A DNA stretch of 64,000 bases from Mucilaginibacter gotjawali (GCF_002355435.1 NZ_AP017313.1:1426001-1490000), one strand, 5' to 3'; shown: positions 27,712 to 37,875, numbered from the stretch's first letter. Notes: a model not told the origin generated them from the letters alone. Numbers and translations: made by a program.

Positions 27712-27744
27712 AAAAAAGCAGGGGTCCCGGCTAAGTCCCCTGCT
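27712..27744 (-). terminator. Terminator after the SusD-like gene
   Basis: On the minus strand, the stem AGCAGGGG / CCCCTGCT with a 12-base loop is followed by T6. It separates the SusCD pair from the phosphatase, which may therefore be expressed by read-through or its own promoter. Confidence 0.8.
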
Positions 27745-27764
27745 CAAAATATAAATTATTTATC

Positions 27765-29378
27765 CTATTTAGTAAGCCAGGTATCTTTAGTCGGGTCGTC
27801 CGTACCGCCAAATTGCGATTGGATAGCCGACTGGTAATTTGCTGTGTTATAGGATGCTTCGTTAGCCGGATATAACCAACGACGCGGGATCAGGTTATTC
27901 GCAGTTCCGATACCAGGGCCGCCCTGGCTAAATGCCGGGATACCGTTTGGATTGGTCGTGCTAACAGATCTTCTCCATTGAAAAAACGATTCGAAGCCTG
28001 AGTTAAGGTGCATCGCCACATAACGCTGGGTAAATATTTGCGCTAAACCAGTTGCGTTGTCGCCGGCGTAGGCTACGTTGCCTATAAAAGCGCCAAGGTT
28101 TACGGTCGCGGTGCCTAAAGCAGCGCCTGTATAGTCGGCAATTTGCAGGGTTTCGCCGTCAGTAATTTTGTACAATGCTAAAGAAGCATTTATACCATTG
28201 GTATACCATGCCGCTGAGCTTGGTCCCGATACCCAGCCTCTGTTTATTGCTTCAGCTATATTAAAACACATTTCGGGGTAGCCGATAAAAACAAATGGCT
28301 CGGCATTTGCGCCGTTATAAGCGCCGGGCAGTGCAAAGTAACGGTTGTAATTGGAATGCGAATAGTTGTTAAATGAAATTGCCTGTAATGAACTCACCGA
28401 TTGATTATCATCCACCCCAACGAATGAGGCAAAGCTACCGGGCGCATTACCGGCTTGTACCTGGCTGATAGCTGGTGTTGCAACTACCAAAAGGCGCGGA
28501 TCCTGGTTAGGCGCTGTTGCGTTTAAATAAGGCAAGCCTATACCGTCATATGAGTTATAAGGTTGTAAACCAAGGTTAAGTGTTGCATAAGGATTAAACG
28601 CCTGGTTGTACACATAAACCAAATTGTCTGCATTGCCTGTCATAATAGGGTAAGTGCTTGAGGCACCGTTTACAATAGCAGCAAATTTTTGCGGTATCTG
28701 AAGATCGGCATTGTCACCTGCTCTTTTGCTTAAGCTGATTAATACCCTTAATGTATAAGTATTGATCAATTTTTGCCATTGCAAATTGGTTAAACCAAAT
28801 ATATCACCTTTGTCTAAAACAGTGTTAGGACTAGCAGCAGCGATGGGCGCTAAAATAGCATTTGCGTTATCAAGCATTGCCAAGGCAGCTTTATAAACGT
28901 CATGCTGGGTATCGTATTTAGGCGTCAGGATAGAAGCACTGCCCGCCTGTGAAAAAGGGATGTCACCTACGCGCTGTGATAACCAGATGCCGGCATAAGC
29001 CTTAAAAAACTGGCTTAAAGCGTAATATTTATTGGTTGTATTTCCAAGCTGGGTAGTGGATTGTGTTTGTAGGGCGATAGCATACTTTAATATATCGTAG
29101 CTGTCTTCGGTATTACCAAAGTTATAATTGTTGTTGCCAAAGTAATACACATACGTAGATAATACGTCCTGAGACGACTTTGAACCGGTAGAAAATGGTT
29201 GCTCATCGTTGCGGATAAGCTTGGCGGTGATGTGGTTCAAAATAAGTGTTGCCGGAACAACGCCATTTGACGATGCCACGTTAGGATTATCAACCAGGTC
29301 GCCTTTCTGGCACCCGGTTATTGCAGCCATGCCTGCTGTTAACAGCAGTGCTAATGGTAAAAATGATTTTATTTTCAT
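27765..29378 (-). CDS. SusD/RagB-like outer-membrane lipoprotein
   Basis: This 537-residue protein has a lipoprotein signal with lipobox ITGC (Cys23). The length, Asn/Tyr/Ala-rich helical TPR-like sequence and motifs such as FAINNY..., GYPEMCFNIAEAINRGW and RRWLYPANEASYN fit the SusD-like family that binds substrates at the cell surface and caps a SusC transporter. It starts 28 bp after the SusC-like gene, so both are in one operon. The ligand cannot be inferred, since no glycoside hydrolase or peptidase gene is in the locus. Confidence 0.9.
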   Translation of the reverse strand: MKIKSFLPLALLLTAGMAAITGCQKGDLVDNPNVASSNGVVPATLILNHITAKLIRNDEQPFSTGSKSSQDVLSTYVYYFGNNNYNFGNTEDSYDILKYAIALQTQSTTQLGNTTNKYYALSQFFKAYAGIWLSQRVGDIPFSQAGSASILTPKYDTQHDVYKAALAMLDNANAILAPIAAASPNTVLDKGDIFGLTNLQWQKLINTYTLRVLISLSKRAGDNADLQIPQKFAAIVNGASSTYPIMTGNADNLVYVYNQAFNPYATLNLGLQPYNSYDGIGLPYLNATAPNQDPRLLVVATPAISQVQAGNAPGSFASFVGVDDNQSVSSLQAISFNNYSHSNYNRYFALPGAYNGANAEPFVFIGYPEMCFNIAEAINRGWVSGPSSAAWYTNGINASLALYKITDGETLQIADYTGAALGTATVNLGAFIGNVAYAGDNATGLAQIFTQRYVAMHLNSGFESFFQWRRSVSTTNPNGIPAFSQGGPGIGTANNLIPRRWLYPANEASYNTANYQSAIQSQFGGTDDPTKDTWLTK

Positions 29379-29406
29379 AAATTTCTTTTTTGATCAATTA
29401 AACAAT

Positions 29407-32400
29407 TTAGAATGTTAAATGGATGTTAAGACCGTAGCGACGCGCTGTCGGACTCGCTAAATCTGAGCCGCCGCTGCCACCCACCAAAGTTCTTGAGCTT
29501 GCATCGTAACCCGATGCGTATTGATCAAGATCGATATCTTTGCGTGCTGCGAAATACAATAAGTTTCTGCCTACAATTGAAAAGGATGCTTTTTTAATGA
29601 ATGTACCCTGTAATAATTTTGAAGGAAGCGAGTAACCGATAGTTGCTTCGCGCAATTTTGCATATGAACGGCTGATCATATAGTACTCGTCAAAGTTACC
29701 ACCCAAACCGCTGGAGATATAACCCTGAACGGTTACTGCGGTAGTATTAGGTGCAAAGGTTAACTGGCTTAGGTTAGTTATTACGCCGCCCGGGCCATAA
29801 GTTGGTGTCCCCGAAACCAGTGTAACACCTGGGCCAACATAGGCCGGGGTTGCACTTTTAGTGCCCTCTGCAGTGCTGTTCCATTCAGCCAAACGCGCAG
29901 CGCCGTAAGCGCCGGAAGCACTTTCAACGGCGGTGCCGCCGTTCATTGCATGGTAATAAGTATAATCGTAGGTTTTACCGCCGATACGTCCGTCAAACTG
30001 GAAGCTAAGGCTCCAGTTTTGGTAGGTAAAATGGTTGGTAATGCCAAACGCGAAACTTGGATCGGCGTAGCCTAATAAGCCCAATTGCGCGTTATTGCTC
30101 TGTCCTGGCGCCTGTATGGGGGCTCCACCGCTGTTGATGATGTTTCCGCTGCCATCGCGTACAAATTTTGTACCGTAGATAGCGTCCAAACGGTCGCCAA
30201 TATGGTACAGGTGGTTATTTTGATACAAACCTGTTTCACCTCCGTAAATAGAAGCAAGGGTTTCTTTATAATTTGAATAGTTGATGTTTACATCCCAGTT
30301 TAAACCATCTTTGCTTCTTAATGGGGAGCCTACCAGTTCCAATTCAACACCTTTCTTTTTGGTAGTAACACCGTTTACAATCTGCGAGCTGAATGTAGTT
30401 GAAGATGCAACCGGTAACGAGAAAATGTTTGGACCGTTGGTTGTTGTAAAATAGGTAGCATTTAAGCCCAGCCTGTTGCCGATAAATTTAAGGTCGGCGC
30501 CAAACTCGTATGATTTTACGTCATAAGGTTTGATGCTGGCATTGGCAATAGTGTTTGAAAGATTTACAGACGGCGAACCATTGTAATAAGTAGTTGGTGA
30601 CACCGAGCTTGAGTTTACATAATTGGGGCCATTATAAGGTGTAAAGTGCTCGGTACTATAACCCAATAAACTACCTATACTATTGCCGGTTACAGCGGCG
30701 TATGCCGATGGGATATAAGGATTGGTTAATGCGCCCTTAACATCAGCGAATGACCCCCTTACCTTAAAGAATGAAATGAATTCAGGCAATTTAACATAAT
30801 CGTTTACCACCGAGCTTACCGATACCGAAGGGTAGAAATAGGTGTTGTTGCTGGATGGCAGGGTAGAGATATTATCAACACGACCTGTTGTATTGATATT
30901 AATGTAATTTTTGTAGCCAAGATCGACAGAGTAGTAAGCACTGTTAACCTGCATTTTTGAATTGAAGTTATAGCTCAGGATAGGATTCGTTGAGTTATCC
31001 AGGTTATAAACGTTTGGTAATGAAAGGTCTTTTGTGGTTGCCCAGTTGGACAGGTACCTGAAAGAACGCTCGTTTGCACCTGCTAAAGCACTGATATTAA
31101 AATTCCTGATCTTTTTGTTATAATTTACGGTAACGTCGGTATTGTTTTCCAACAGGTTACGCTGATCCTGCCTGTAATCACCATACCATCCGAAATAATA
31201 CCATGGCAGGTACTGGTTTAAGTTGGTAGACGAAGGCACATCTTCTGTATTCAGTTCGTTATAAGTATCCAATGAGCTGCGCAAGGCTACACTCAGGTCG
31301 TTATTGAATTTGTAAGTTAACCGTAATGACCCGTTAACTACCTGGTTATCCCTGCCTTTAAGCCATTTTTTTGCCTGGAACCAGGGGTTGTTTTCGCGGC
31401 CGTATTCCTGGGCATATTGTACCAGGTTAGGCACACCCTGCGGGCCCTGGTAAATGTTCTTTAATGCGTTTATATCGTAATCTGATGATCCGTAAACAAA
31501 AAACTCGTAAGCGTAGCTATTCGGGCCATAGCTCACGTCGGGAATGTTTGGCGAGTATTGTAAGTTTAAGTTTAAATCACCATCCAAACGTAACTTTGGC
31601 GTGATGTCATATCCCGCTGAAATTTTGAAGTTATCGATATTCAGTTTGGTATTCGGGAAATCGCCCTGCTGATACGTATGCCCGTAAGACAAACGCATAT
31701 CATAATTCGATCCGCTGGCGGACAATGACACTGAATTTGTGCTGGTATAACCGGTTTGTACGAAGTTATTAAAGTTATTAATTCCGCGTGCAGCCCACGG
31801 AGTAGGTGTTCTTACACCGGTAACCGTATTGTAGGGGCTATCAAACTGAGTTGTTTGAAAAACGCCGTCAAAACGCGGCCCCCATTCGGGTAAGCGCTGG
31901 TTATTGTCATACAACTGGTTGCCGTATGCGTAGGCAAATTTGGTTCCACGGCCGTATTCATACTGATCCTTTGGTAACACCAGGAAGCCTTTTTCTGCTT
32001 CAAGGGTGCTGTTTATATCAATTTGCCAGCCTTTTTTGTCTTTAGTTCCATGTTTAGTCGTGATAATAATAGCGCCATTAATACCCCTCGATCCATAAAG
32101 TGCCGCAGCGTTGGGGCCTTTTAAAACGGTATAAGTATCAACGTCATCCTGGTTAAAGTCATAAGTATTCGATTCTACCGGCTCGCCGTCTATCACATAC
32201 AATATGTCTTTGCTGCCGCGCAAAACAACTGTCGGTGCGCCAAAAAACTCTGAGCTGGCACCTATAGTCAAACCGGCAACTTTACCGGCCATCGAGTTGA
32301 GCGGATTGGCATCGCGCGCTGTGGTTAATTCATCACCGCTGATTTGTGATTGCGAATAGCCAAGTTTCTGAAACTCTTTCTTTACGCCGAGGGCGGTAAT

Positions 32401-32754
32401 TACTACTTCATTTAATGCTTTATTATCCTGAAATAATTGTACCGACAAATTTGTCTCGTTTACAACAATTTCCTGGGTAATAAAACCAATTGATTTGAAA
32501 ACCAGTGTCTGTCCTTTGTCAACGGACAAGGTAAACCTGCCTTCTACACCTGTCAGGGTTCCTCTATCGGTACCCTTTATAAATATGCTTACTCCGGGCA
32601 ATGGCTGGTTATTGTTATCCAAAACAATACCCCTTACCGGGAGGTTTTGCGCATGCATCTTGCCGCAAAACGAAAACACAATTACCAGTGTTAATAGTAA
32701 TCGCGAAAATCTTAGTAAACTTTTTTCATGTGGGTTTTTATTTATCTGCGACAA
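29407..32754 (-). CDS. SusC/RagA-like TonB-linked outer-membrane transporter
   Basis: This 1115-residue protein has a CarboxypepD_reg-like domain after the signal (about 38-115, VRGIVLDNNNQPLPGVSIFI). The plug follows (about 125-240), with the SusC box VVITALGVKKE and GSRGINGAIIITTK, then a large beta-barrel ending YGLNIHLTF. It imports oligomers or peptides with energy from TonB. The TTG start at 32754 sits inside a -7 promoter box. An ATG at 32729 would give MKKSLLRFSRLLLTLV if A6 at 32721-32726 were A7, so the true start is probably 32729 and the run is miscounted. It is the first gene of the SusCD operon. Confidence 0.93.
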   Translation of the reverse strand: MSQINKNPHEKSLLRFSRLLLTLVIVFSFCGKMHAQNLPVRGIVLDNNNQPLPGVSIFIKGTDRGTLTGVEGRFTLSVDKGQTLVFKSIGFITQEIVVNETNLSVQLFQDNKALNEVVITALGVKKEFQKLGYSQSQISGDELTTARDANPLNSMAGKVAGLTIGASSEFFGAPTVVLRGSKDILYVIDGEPVESNTYDFNQDDVDTYTVLKGPNAAALYGSRGINGAIIITTKHGTKDKKGWQIDINSTLEAEKGFLVLPKDQYEYGRGTKFAYAYGNQLYDNNQRLPEWGPRFDGVFQTTQFDSPYNTVTGVRTPTPWAARGINNFNNFVQTGYTSTNSVSLSASGSNYDMRLSYGHTYQQGDFPNTKLNIDNFKISAGYDITPKLRLDGDLNLNLQYSPNIPDVSYGPNSYAYEFFVYGSSDYDINALKNIYQGPQGVPNLVQYAQEYGRENNPWFQAKKWLKGRDNQVVNGSLRLTYKFNNDLSVALRSSLDTYNELNTEDVPSSTNLNQYLPWYYFGWYGDYRQDQRNLLENNTDVTVNYNKKIRNFNISALAGANERSFRYLSNWATTKDLSLPNVYNLDNSTNPILSYNFNSKMQVNSAYYSVDLGYKNYININTTGRVDNISTLPSSNNTYFYPSVSVSSVVNDYVKLPEFISFFKVRGSFADVKGALTNPYIPSAYAAVTGNSIGSLLGYSTEHFTPYNGPNYVNSSSVSPTTYYNGSPSVNLSNTIANASIKPYDVKSYEFGADLKFIGNRLGLNATYFTTTNGPNIFSLPVASSTTFSSQIVNGVTTKKKGVELELVGSPLRSKDGLNWDVNINYSNYKETLASIYGGETGLYQNNHLYHIGDRLDAIYGTKFVRDGSGNIINSGGAPIQAPGQSNNAQLGLLGYADPSFAFGITNHFTYQNWSLSFQFDGRIGGKTYDYTYYHAMNGGTAVESASGAYGAARLAEWNSTAEGTKSATPAYVGPGVTLVSGTPTYGPGGVITNLSQLTFAPNTTAVTVQGYISSGLGGNFDEYYMISRSYAKLREATIGYSLPSKLLQGTFIKKASFSIVGRNLLYFAARKDIDLDQYASGYDASSRTLVGGSGGSDLASPTARRYGLNIHLTF

Positions 32755-32759
32755 AACTA
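32752..32759 (-). promoter_or_regulatory. Candidate -7 element of the susC-like gene
   Basis: Read on the minus strand this is TAGTTTTG, matching TAnnTTTG. It lies 22 bp before the likely ATG at 32729 and overlaps the less likely TTG start. Confidence 0.4.
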
Positions 32760-33042
32760 CCCGGGGTGTATTATGAAATCATGCCTGGAACAATAACAAA
32801 AAGTTAACAAATACTAAACAAACAGGTAAAAAATCCACCTTTGTTAACAAGATTTTTCCCAAATGCCAATTAATTGACCGGAGGAAAATTTATTAACCAA
32901 TAATAAATATTGCTAATTTCGAAATAGATGAACTTTCTGCTTGTCAGCAACCCTGATGATTGCAGTTATCGTTGAAGAAAATGTAAAAATATCCGGCTTA
33001 AATTGAAATCAGCTTTTGCCGGATATTTGTCACGGAAATCTT

Positions 33043-33429
33043 TTAAAGAGAGTATTTGATTTTCCGGCTGAATGGATGTTTTCTGATCTTTGCATATTTG
33101 GCAAGCATTGACAGATTGTGGCTTACGCTTTTATGCAGCCTTTGTAGTTCAAGTTCAGGTTCAAATTGATGTATCGCCTCCGCAATCTCATCCACCAGCA
33201 TGGGTTTGCCTTCCCGGTGAAGGATGAACAGGATCTTGCTCCCATAAGTTAAGTTCGGGGTATACGATTTTGGTACCGTGTCATCAAAATTCACAGTATT
33301 GCCGGTTAAATTTCCGAATGGCATGCTTTTATCAATAAAAGCGTTCAACGCCAACTGTACCTTTTTAAGTTCGTATATCAATTGTGCCTCTTTATTTTTT
33401 AATTGTTGAATGATCAAATCGTCTGTCAT
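33043..33429 (-). CDS. Unknown protein with coiled coil and winged-helix-like domain
   Basis: This 128-residue protein begins with a coiled coil (LIIQQLKNKEAQLIYELKKV). The C-terminal half (about 65-125) looks like a winged helix: LFILHREGKPMLVDEIAEAI, then ELQRLHKSVSHNLSMLAKYA and a strand pair. It may be a DNA- or protein-binding regulator. I do not recognise a named family. It stands alone between the susC-like gene and a small membrane protein. Confidence 0.6.
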   Translation of the reverse strand: MTDDLIIQQLKNKEAQLIYELKKVQLALNAFIDKSMPFGNLTGNTVNFDDTVPKSYTPNLTYGSKILFILHREGKPMLVDEIAEAIHQFEPELELQRLHKSVSHNLSMLAKYAKIRKHPFSRKIKYSL

Positions 33430-33533
33430 CTTTTTAATATTAACATAATTGAACTGAAACCAAATAAATAACCATTACTGCGGCTATCAATCATTTTGCA
33501 TTACACTAATTAGTGGCTAAAAAGTTCAAAAAA

Positions 33534-33929
33534 TCAAATGCGCCAATTATTAAAAAAAACAATCCCCGGGTAGGGATCCGGCAGGGAAAAAATCGGTAAG
33601 AATAATAAATTTTGTTTGGGAAAGGAGAAGAAGACCGTAAAGAGCAACAGGAATAAAAAAGCAACAGCTGAAAAATCAGGAGCGGCCATTTTTTGAGTAA
33701 TTACTCTTGGCCTGGATAAGAATTTTGATCTGACAGGGCCTTTTTTTGAAGCGATCGCATCAACCGGAGCGGCAGGTTTACCGCCCTGTTTCGCAAAAAT
33801 CAACTTAATGGTTTGCGCCAGGTTTATTTCTGCAGTATCCCGGCTGCAAAGCACTACATAGCAACATGCAAATAGCGTGTACACCACAGCAATCAATAGT
33901 GCTATTTTTTTTTTGAGCGGAGAAATCAT
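33534..33929 (-). CDS. Small membrane protein of unknown function
   Basis: This 131-residue protein has two predicted membrane segments (IALLIAVVYTLFACCYVVL near 9-27 and FSAVAFLFLLLFTVFFSF near 86-103) with a basic loop between them. No family is recognised. Orientation and composition suggest a real gene, but support is limited to the open frame and the two hydrophobic segments. Confidence 0.5.
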   Translation of the reverse strand: MISPLKKKIALLIAVVYTLFACCYVVLCSRDTAEINLAQTIKLIFAKQGGKPAAPVDAIASKKGPVRSKFLSRPRVITQKMAAPDFSAVAFLFLLLFTVFFSFPKQNLLFLPIFSLPDPYPGIVFFNNWRI

Positions 33930-34120
33930 GGAAAAGCCTGATAAATACTTAACACATTGCTAACATAAGCAACTCTTTTATAGGATATGTTTACTTAATA
34001 TTATCAAATAATTAATTTAATACCAGATAAATACATGCTGCCCGCCAAATTTTTCATTCCATTATATCATTAAGCCAAAAATTAATAGCTTAGGCGAAAA
34101 AAAGAGATCGGGATTTAAGC

Positions 34121-35497
34121 ATGCTAACTGTTGAAAAAATAGGCGGGACGTCCATGAGCGCCCTGGGTGAAGTAATTGATAATATTGTTTTGTTTGAACG
34201 CTCTGCGGAGCGGTTGTATAACCGGGTACTGGTAGTATCGGCTTTTTCGGGGGTTACCAATATATTGCTTGAAGATAAAAAAACCGGTGCTCCCGGCGTT
34301 TACCACCAACTGGCCAAATACCAGGATTTTCACGGGCCGTTAAAAGAACTTGTATTAAAATTAAAGGCCATTAACCAGCGCTACACAGGGCTGGGGCTCG
34401 ACCTTGATGTTGCCGACCGCTTTATTGAAAATCATGTGGCCCGCGCACAGGTGTACCTCGAAAATTTATCCAATATACTGGCGTCGGGTTATGTGAGCCA
34501 GGAAGGTATTTTGCTGGCGGCGAGAGAAATACTGGCCTCCATAGGCGAAACACATTCGGCATTTAACCTCACGCATATCTTACAGAACAAAGGCATCCGT
34601 GCAAAACTGATCGACCTGAGCGGCTTTGACGATCCCCGGCCGCTCACCATAGACCAGCGCATTAAAGAAGCATTTTCCACTGTGAACCTGGAAGACTGCC
34701 TTTGCATTGCCACCGGTTATGCCAAAGGCACCGAAGGTATTATGCGGGAATTTGACCGCGGTTATTCGGAAGTGACTTTCAGTAAGATTGCTGAGATCCT
34801 GAAACCGAAGGAGGCCATCATCCATAAGGAATACCACCTTTCCACCGCCGACCCTGCGCTTGTTGGGATTGAAAACTGCAAACCGGTGGGCTTTACCAAT
34901 TATGATATAGCCGATCAACTGGCAGATGTGGGCATGGAAGCCATCCACCCAAAAGCATCAAAACCGCTCGAGATCAACGGGATCCACCTGCGGATCAAAA
35001 ATACTTTTGAACCATCTCACCCGGGCACATTGATCACCCGGGAATATATCTCGGAACAGAAGAGGGTAGAGGTGATCACCGGGATGGATAAACTGGTAAT
35101 GATAGATGCGTATGACCCCTTAATGGTTGGCAATGTAGGCAGTGACTTACAGATTATGAAATTGTTTCATAAACACGGCGTCAGCTATACATTTAAAGCC
35201 ACCAGCGCCAACAGCATTTCGATAGTGATATGGGAAAGTGACTTTAATGATGCGTTGATAGGCGACCTGGAAGCAGTAGTGGAAAAGGTTACCGTTGAGC
35301 AAGTGGCCATGGTGTGCCTGCTGGGTACCAATATGGATCAGCCCGGTTTATTGGCGAAAAGCGCTGATGCACTCGCCAGCCATGATATTAACATAAAAAG
35401 CGTCGGAATGGCGTTAAGGAAAGTGAATATTCAGTTCCTGATCGCGCGGGAGGATTTTAAAACGGCCATTATTGCTTTAAATAAAGCAGTCGGTTAA
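34121..35497 (+). CDS. Aspartokinase, resembling the ectoine-cluster type (Ask_Ect)
   Basis: This 458-residue protein has the kinase domain first (about 3-300; VEKIGGTSMS near the N-terminus, IIHKEYHLSTADP for the aspartate site), then two ACT domains (about 320-455). It phosphorylates L-aspartate to 4-phosphoaspartate. The sequence FDRGYSEVTFSKIAEI, NYDIADQLADVGMEAIHP and KKTGAPGVY follow the specialised ectoine-associated aspartokinases as I remember them, more than LysC or ThrA. No ectABC genes are in the window. It faces araA across a shared bidirectional terminator. Confidence 0.88.
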   Translation: MLTVEKIGGTSMSALGEVIDNIVLFERSAERLYNRVLVVSAFSGVTNILLEDKKTGAPGVYHQLAKYQDFHGPLKELVLKLKAINQRYTGLGLDLDVADRFIENHVARAQVYLENLSNILASGYVSQEGILLAAREILASIGETHSAFNLTHILQNKGIRAKLIDLSGFDDPRPLTIDQRIKEAFSTVNLEDCLCIATGYAKGTEGIMREFDRGYSEVTFSKIAEILKPKEAIIHKEYHLSTADPALVGIENCKPVGFTNYDIADQLADVGMEAIHPKASKPLEINGIHLRIKNTFEPSHPGTLITREYISEQKRVEVITGMDKLVMIDAYDPLMVGNVGSDLQIMKLFHKHGVSYTFKATSANSISIVIWESDFNDALIGDLEAVVEKVTVEQVAMVCLLGTNMDQPGLLAKSADALASHDINIKSVGMALRKVNIQFLIAREDFKTAIIALNKAVG

Positions 35498-35569
35498 GGC
35501 TGCCCGGTAATATAGCTAAGCCGAACAGACATGTTTTTGCTTCTTATTGAAATAGAGCGCGTAATAAAG

Positions 35570-35606
35570 AACAGGCATACAGGTTTTTACCCGGTATGCC
35601 TGTTTT
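35570..35606. terminator. Bidirectional terminator between aspartokinase and araA
   Basis: The perfect 10-bp stem ACAGGCATAC / GTATGCCTGT has T4 on the plus side and a T-rich run (TTCTTTATT) on the minus side. It lies between the convergent genes ending at 35497 and 35617. Confidence 0.85.
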
Positions 35607-35616
35607 GTTAAAGGGC

Positions 35617-37107
35617 TTATTTAAAGGCGGCCTCGTTCCACCGGATTTCATTGCGGAACTGATCAAGCCTGGTGTCTTTGCCAATGCGTAAAAATTCCAG
35701 CCCTGCCATATCTGCAAAATCCTGTAAATGTTCAGCCGTGAGGTTTTGGCTGTAGGCGGTATGATGGGCGCCCCCGGCATAGATCCACGCAGCGCATCCT
35801 GTTTTCATATCAGGAAGGGGTTTCCATAATACACGGGCAACTGGCAGGTTAGGCAGCTCATTTTGCGGCTCAACAGCTTCAACTTCGTTGATGAGCAGCC
35901 TGAAACGGTTGCCCATATCAATGATGGATGCATTTAATGCAGGCCCTCCGGCCACGTTAAACACCAGGCGGGCAGGATCGGCTTTGCCGCCAATACCCAG
36001 TGGGTGCACTTCAAGTGCTATTTTGCCGTTGGCTAACGAGCTGTCTATTTCGAGCATGTGCGAACCCAGCACCAGGTTATTATCCGGGTCAAAATGGTAG
36101 GTATAATCTTCCATAAAAGCATTGCCGCCTTTAAGCCCGCTGCCCATTACTTTAAATGCGCGAACGAGGGCGGCAGTCTTCCAGTCGCCTTCACCTGCAA
36201 AACCATAACCAGCCTCCATTAAGCGCTGGGCGGCAATACCCGGAAGCTGCACCATACCATGCAGGTCTTCAAAAGTATCCGTAAAACCTTTAAAGCCGCC
36301 AGTTTCTAAAAACGTGCGCAGGCCTATCTCAATCCTGGCAGCCTCGTAAACCGATGAGTGTTTTTCTCCGCCCTTACGCAGTGCCGCATCCATGCTATAA
36401 GTTGCTTCGTATTCGGTAACCAGCGCATCAATCGCTTCGTCGCTTACGGCATTGATTACGGCCACCAGGTCGCCTACGCCGTAGGTATTAACAGCGTAGC
36501 CAAATTTAAGTTCAGCTTCCACCTTATCACCCTCGGTAACCGCTACAAAGCGCATATTGTCGCCAAAGCGGGCAAATTTTGCACCCTGCCAGTCGTACCA
36601 GCCGGCTGCCGCCCTTGTCCAGGCATCAATTTGTGCCAATACTTCATTGTCTTGCCAATGGCCAACCACCACTTTCCGGTTTTTGCGCATGCGCGAAACA
36701 ATGAATCCAAACTCACGGTCGCCATGGGCGCTTTGGTTTAAATTCATAAAGTCCATATCAATCGAACTCCAGGGGATATCGCGGTTAAATTGGGTATGCA
36801 GGTGGAGCATTGGTTTTTGCAGGATACTTAATCCGCGGATCCACATTTTTGCAGGCGAGAAGGTATGCATCCATGTAATAATACCAATACAGTTTTCGGC
36901 CCTGTTAGCCTCCATAAGGGTTTCATAAATTTCTTCCGTGCTCTTTACAATAGGTTTGTAAACAATACGAACGGGTATTTTTCCGGAAGCATCCATACCT
37001 GTGGCAATTTGCTGCGAATGTTCGGCAACAAGTTTAAGCGTTTCTTCGCCATAGAGATGCTGGCTGCCGGTGATAAACCAGACTTCAAATTTTTTCAGAT
37101 CGATCAT
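35617..37107 (-). CDS. araA: L-arabinose isomerase
   Basis: This 496-residue protein starts [20 protein letters not shown], the AraA hallmark. It has the usual length and conserved blocks ([34 protein letters not shown] with the metal-binding Glu/His). It converts L-arabinose to L-ribulose in the cytosol with a divalent metal. It is last in the araB-araD-araA operon, 67 bp after araD. Confidence 0.97.
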   Translation of the reverse strand: MIDLKKFEVWFITGSQHLYGEETLKLVAEHSQQIATGMDASGKIPVRIVYKPIVKSTEEIYETLMEANRAENCIGIITWMHTFSPAKMWIRGLSILQKPMLHLHTQFNRDIPWSSIDMDFMNLNQSAHGDREFGFIVSRMRKNRKVVVGHWQDNEVLAQIDAWTRAAAGWYDWQGAKFARFGDNMRFVAVTEGDKVEAELKFGYAVNTYGVGDLVAVINAVSDEAIDALVTEYEATYSMDAALRKGGEKHSSVYEAARIEIGLRTFLETGGFKGFTDTFEDLHGMVQLPGIAAQRLMEAGYGFAGEGDWKTAALVRAFKVMGSGLKGGNAFMEDYTYHFDPDNNLVLGSHMLEIDSSLANGKIALEVHPLGIGGKADPARLVFNVAGGPALNASIIDMGNRFRLLINEVEAVEPQNELPNLPVARVLWKPLPDMKTGCAAWIYAGGAHHTAYSQNLTAEHLQDFADMAGLEFLRIGKDTRLDQFRNEIRWNEAAFK

Positions 37108-37174
37108 TACTCTTAGTTTATTTATTTATAATTTCAGTTTGACGGAGACGGCTGCGGTGATGGCGCTCCCTGTT

Positions 37175-37873
37175 TTATTGGCCGTAATACGAACGCGGGC
37201 CATGTTTTCGTTCAAAATGTTTTTTTATCAATGATGCCTTAAGCCGCTGTACTTCGGGGTTTATTTGTTCGGTTAAGAGGGCCATTTGGGCTACCGATTC
37301 CAATACAGCGCTGTTATAAACCGCTTTATCAGCCGTTTTCCCCCAGGTAAAAGGCGCGTGGTTGCCCACCAGGATCATTTCAATTTCCCGGTAATGCAGC
37401 CCGCGCTCATTCAGGCAATTGATGATCTGGTGGCCGGTTTCATGTTCATAATCACCCCGTATCATTTCATCATCCATCGGTGCCGCACATGGGATATCAA
37501 CCGTAAGATGATCAGCATGGGTAGTACCATATATCGGGATATCCCGTTGCGACTGCGCCCAGGCAGTGGCGTAGGTAGAATGGGTATGTACAATTCCGTT
37601 TACACTTTCCCAATTTTTATAGAGAACGGCATGCGTTTTGGTATCGGATGAGGGCCTTAAACTGCCTTCGATCACCTTCCCTTCAAAATCCACGATCACC
37701 ATTTTTTCCGGCGAAAGTTCCTTGTAGGGGACACCGCTTGGTTTAATTGCAAAAACGCCCAAACTTCTGTCGGCAGCGCTTACATTGCCAAAGGTAAACA
37801 GTACGAGGCCCAGCGCAGGCAATTGCATGTTTGCTTCAAAAGCTTCCTGCTTGATATGTTGATAAATGCCCAT
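37175..37873 (-). CDS. araD: L-ribulose-5-phosphate 4-epimerase
   Basis: This 232-residue class II aldolase-like protein has the zinc site HTHSTYATAWAQ and YGTTHADH, and the phosphate-binding region SSDTKTHAVLY. It interconverts L-ribulose 5-phosphate and D-xylulose 5-phosphate, which enters the pentose phosphate pathway. It starts 2 bp after the araB stop, so the two are translationally coupled. Confidence 0.96.
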   Translation of the reverse strand: MGIYQHIKQEAFEANMQLPALGLVLFTFGNVSAADRSLGVFAIKPSGVPYKELSPEKMVIVDFEGKVIEGSLRPSSDTKTHAVLYKNWESVNGIVHTHSTYATAWAQSQRDIPIYGTTHADHLTVDIPCAAPMDDEMIRGDYEHETGHQIINCLNERGLHYREIEMILVGNHAPFTWGKTADKAVYNSAVLESVAQMALLTEQINPEVQRLKASLIKKHFERKHGPRSYYGQ

Positions 37874-37875
37874 GA

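Noticed and set aside
27682..27747. A longer N-terminus for the secreted phosphatase
   Set aside because: It would be translated through the terminator hairpin at 27712-27744 and would hide the signal peptide that begins at ATG 27681.
36358..37116. Plus-strand frames over araA
   Set aside because: Shadows of the conserved araA gene.
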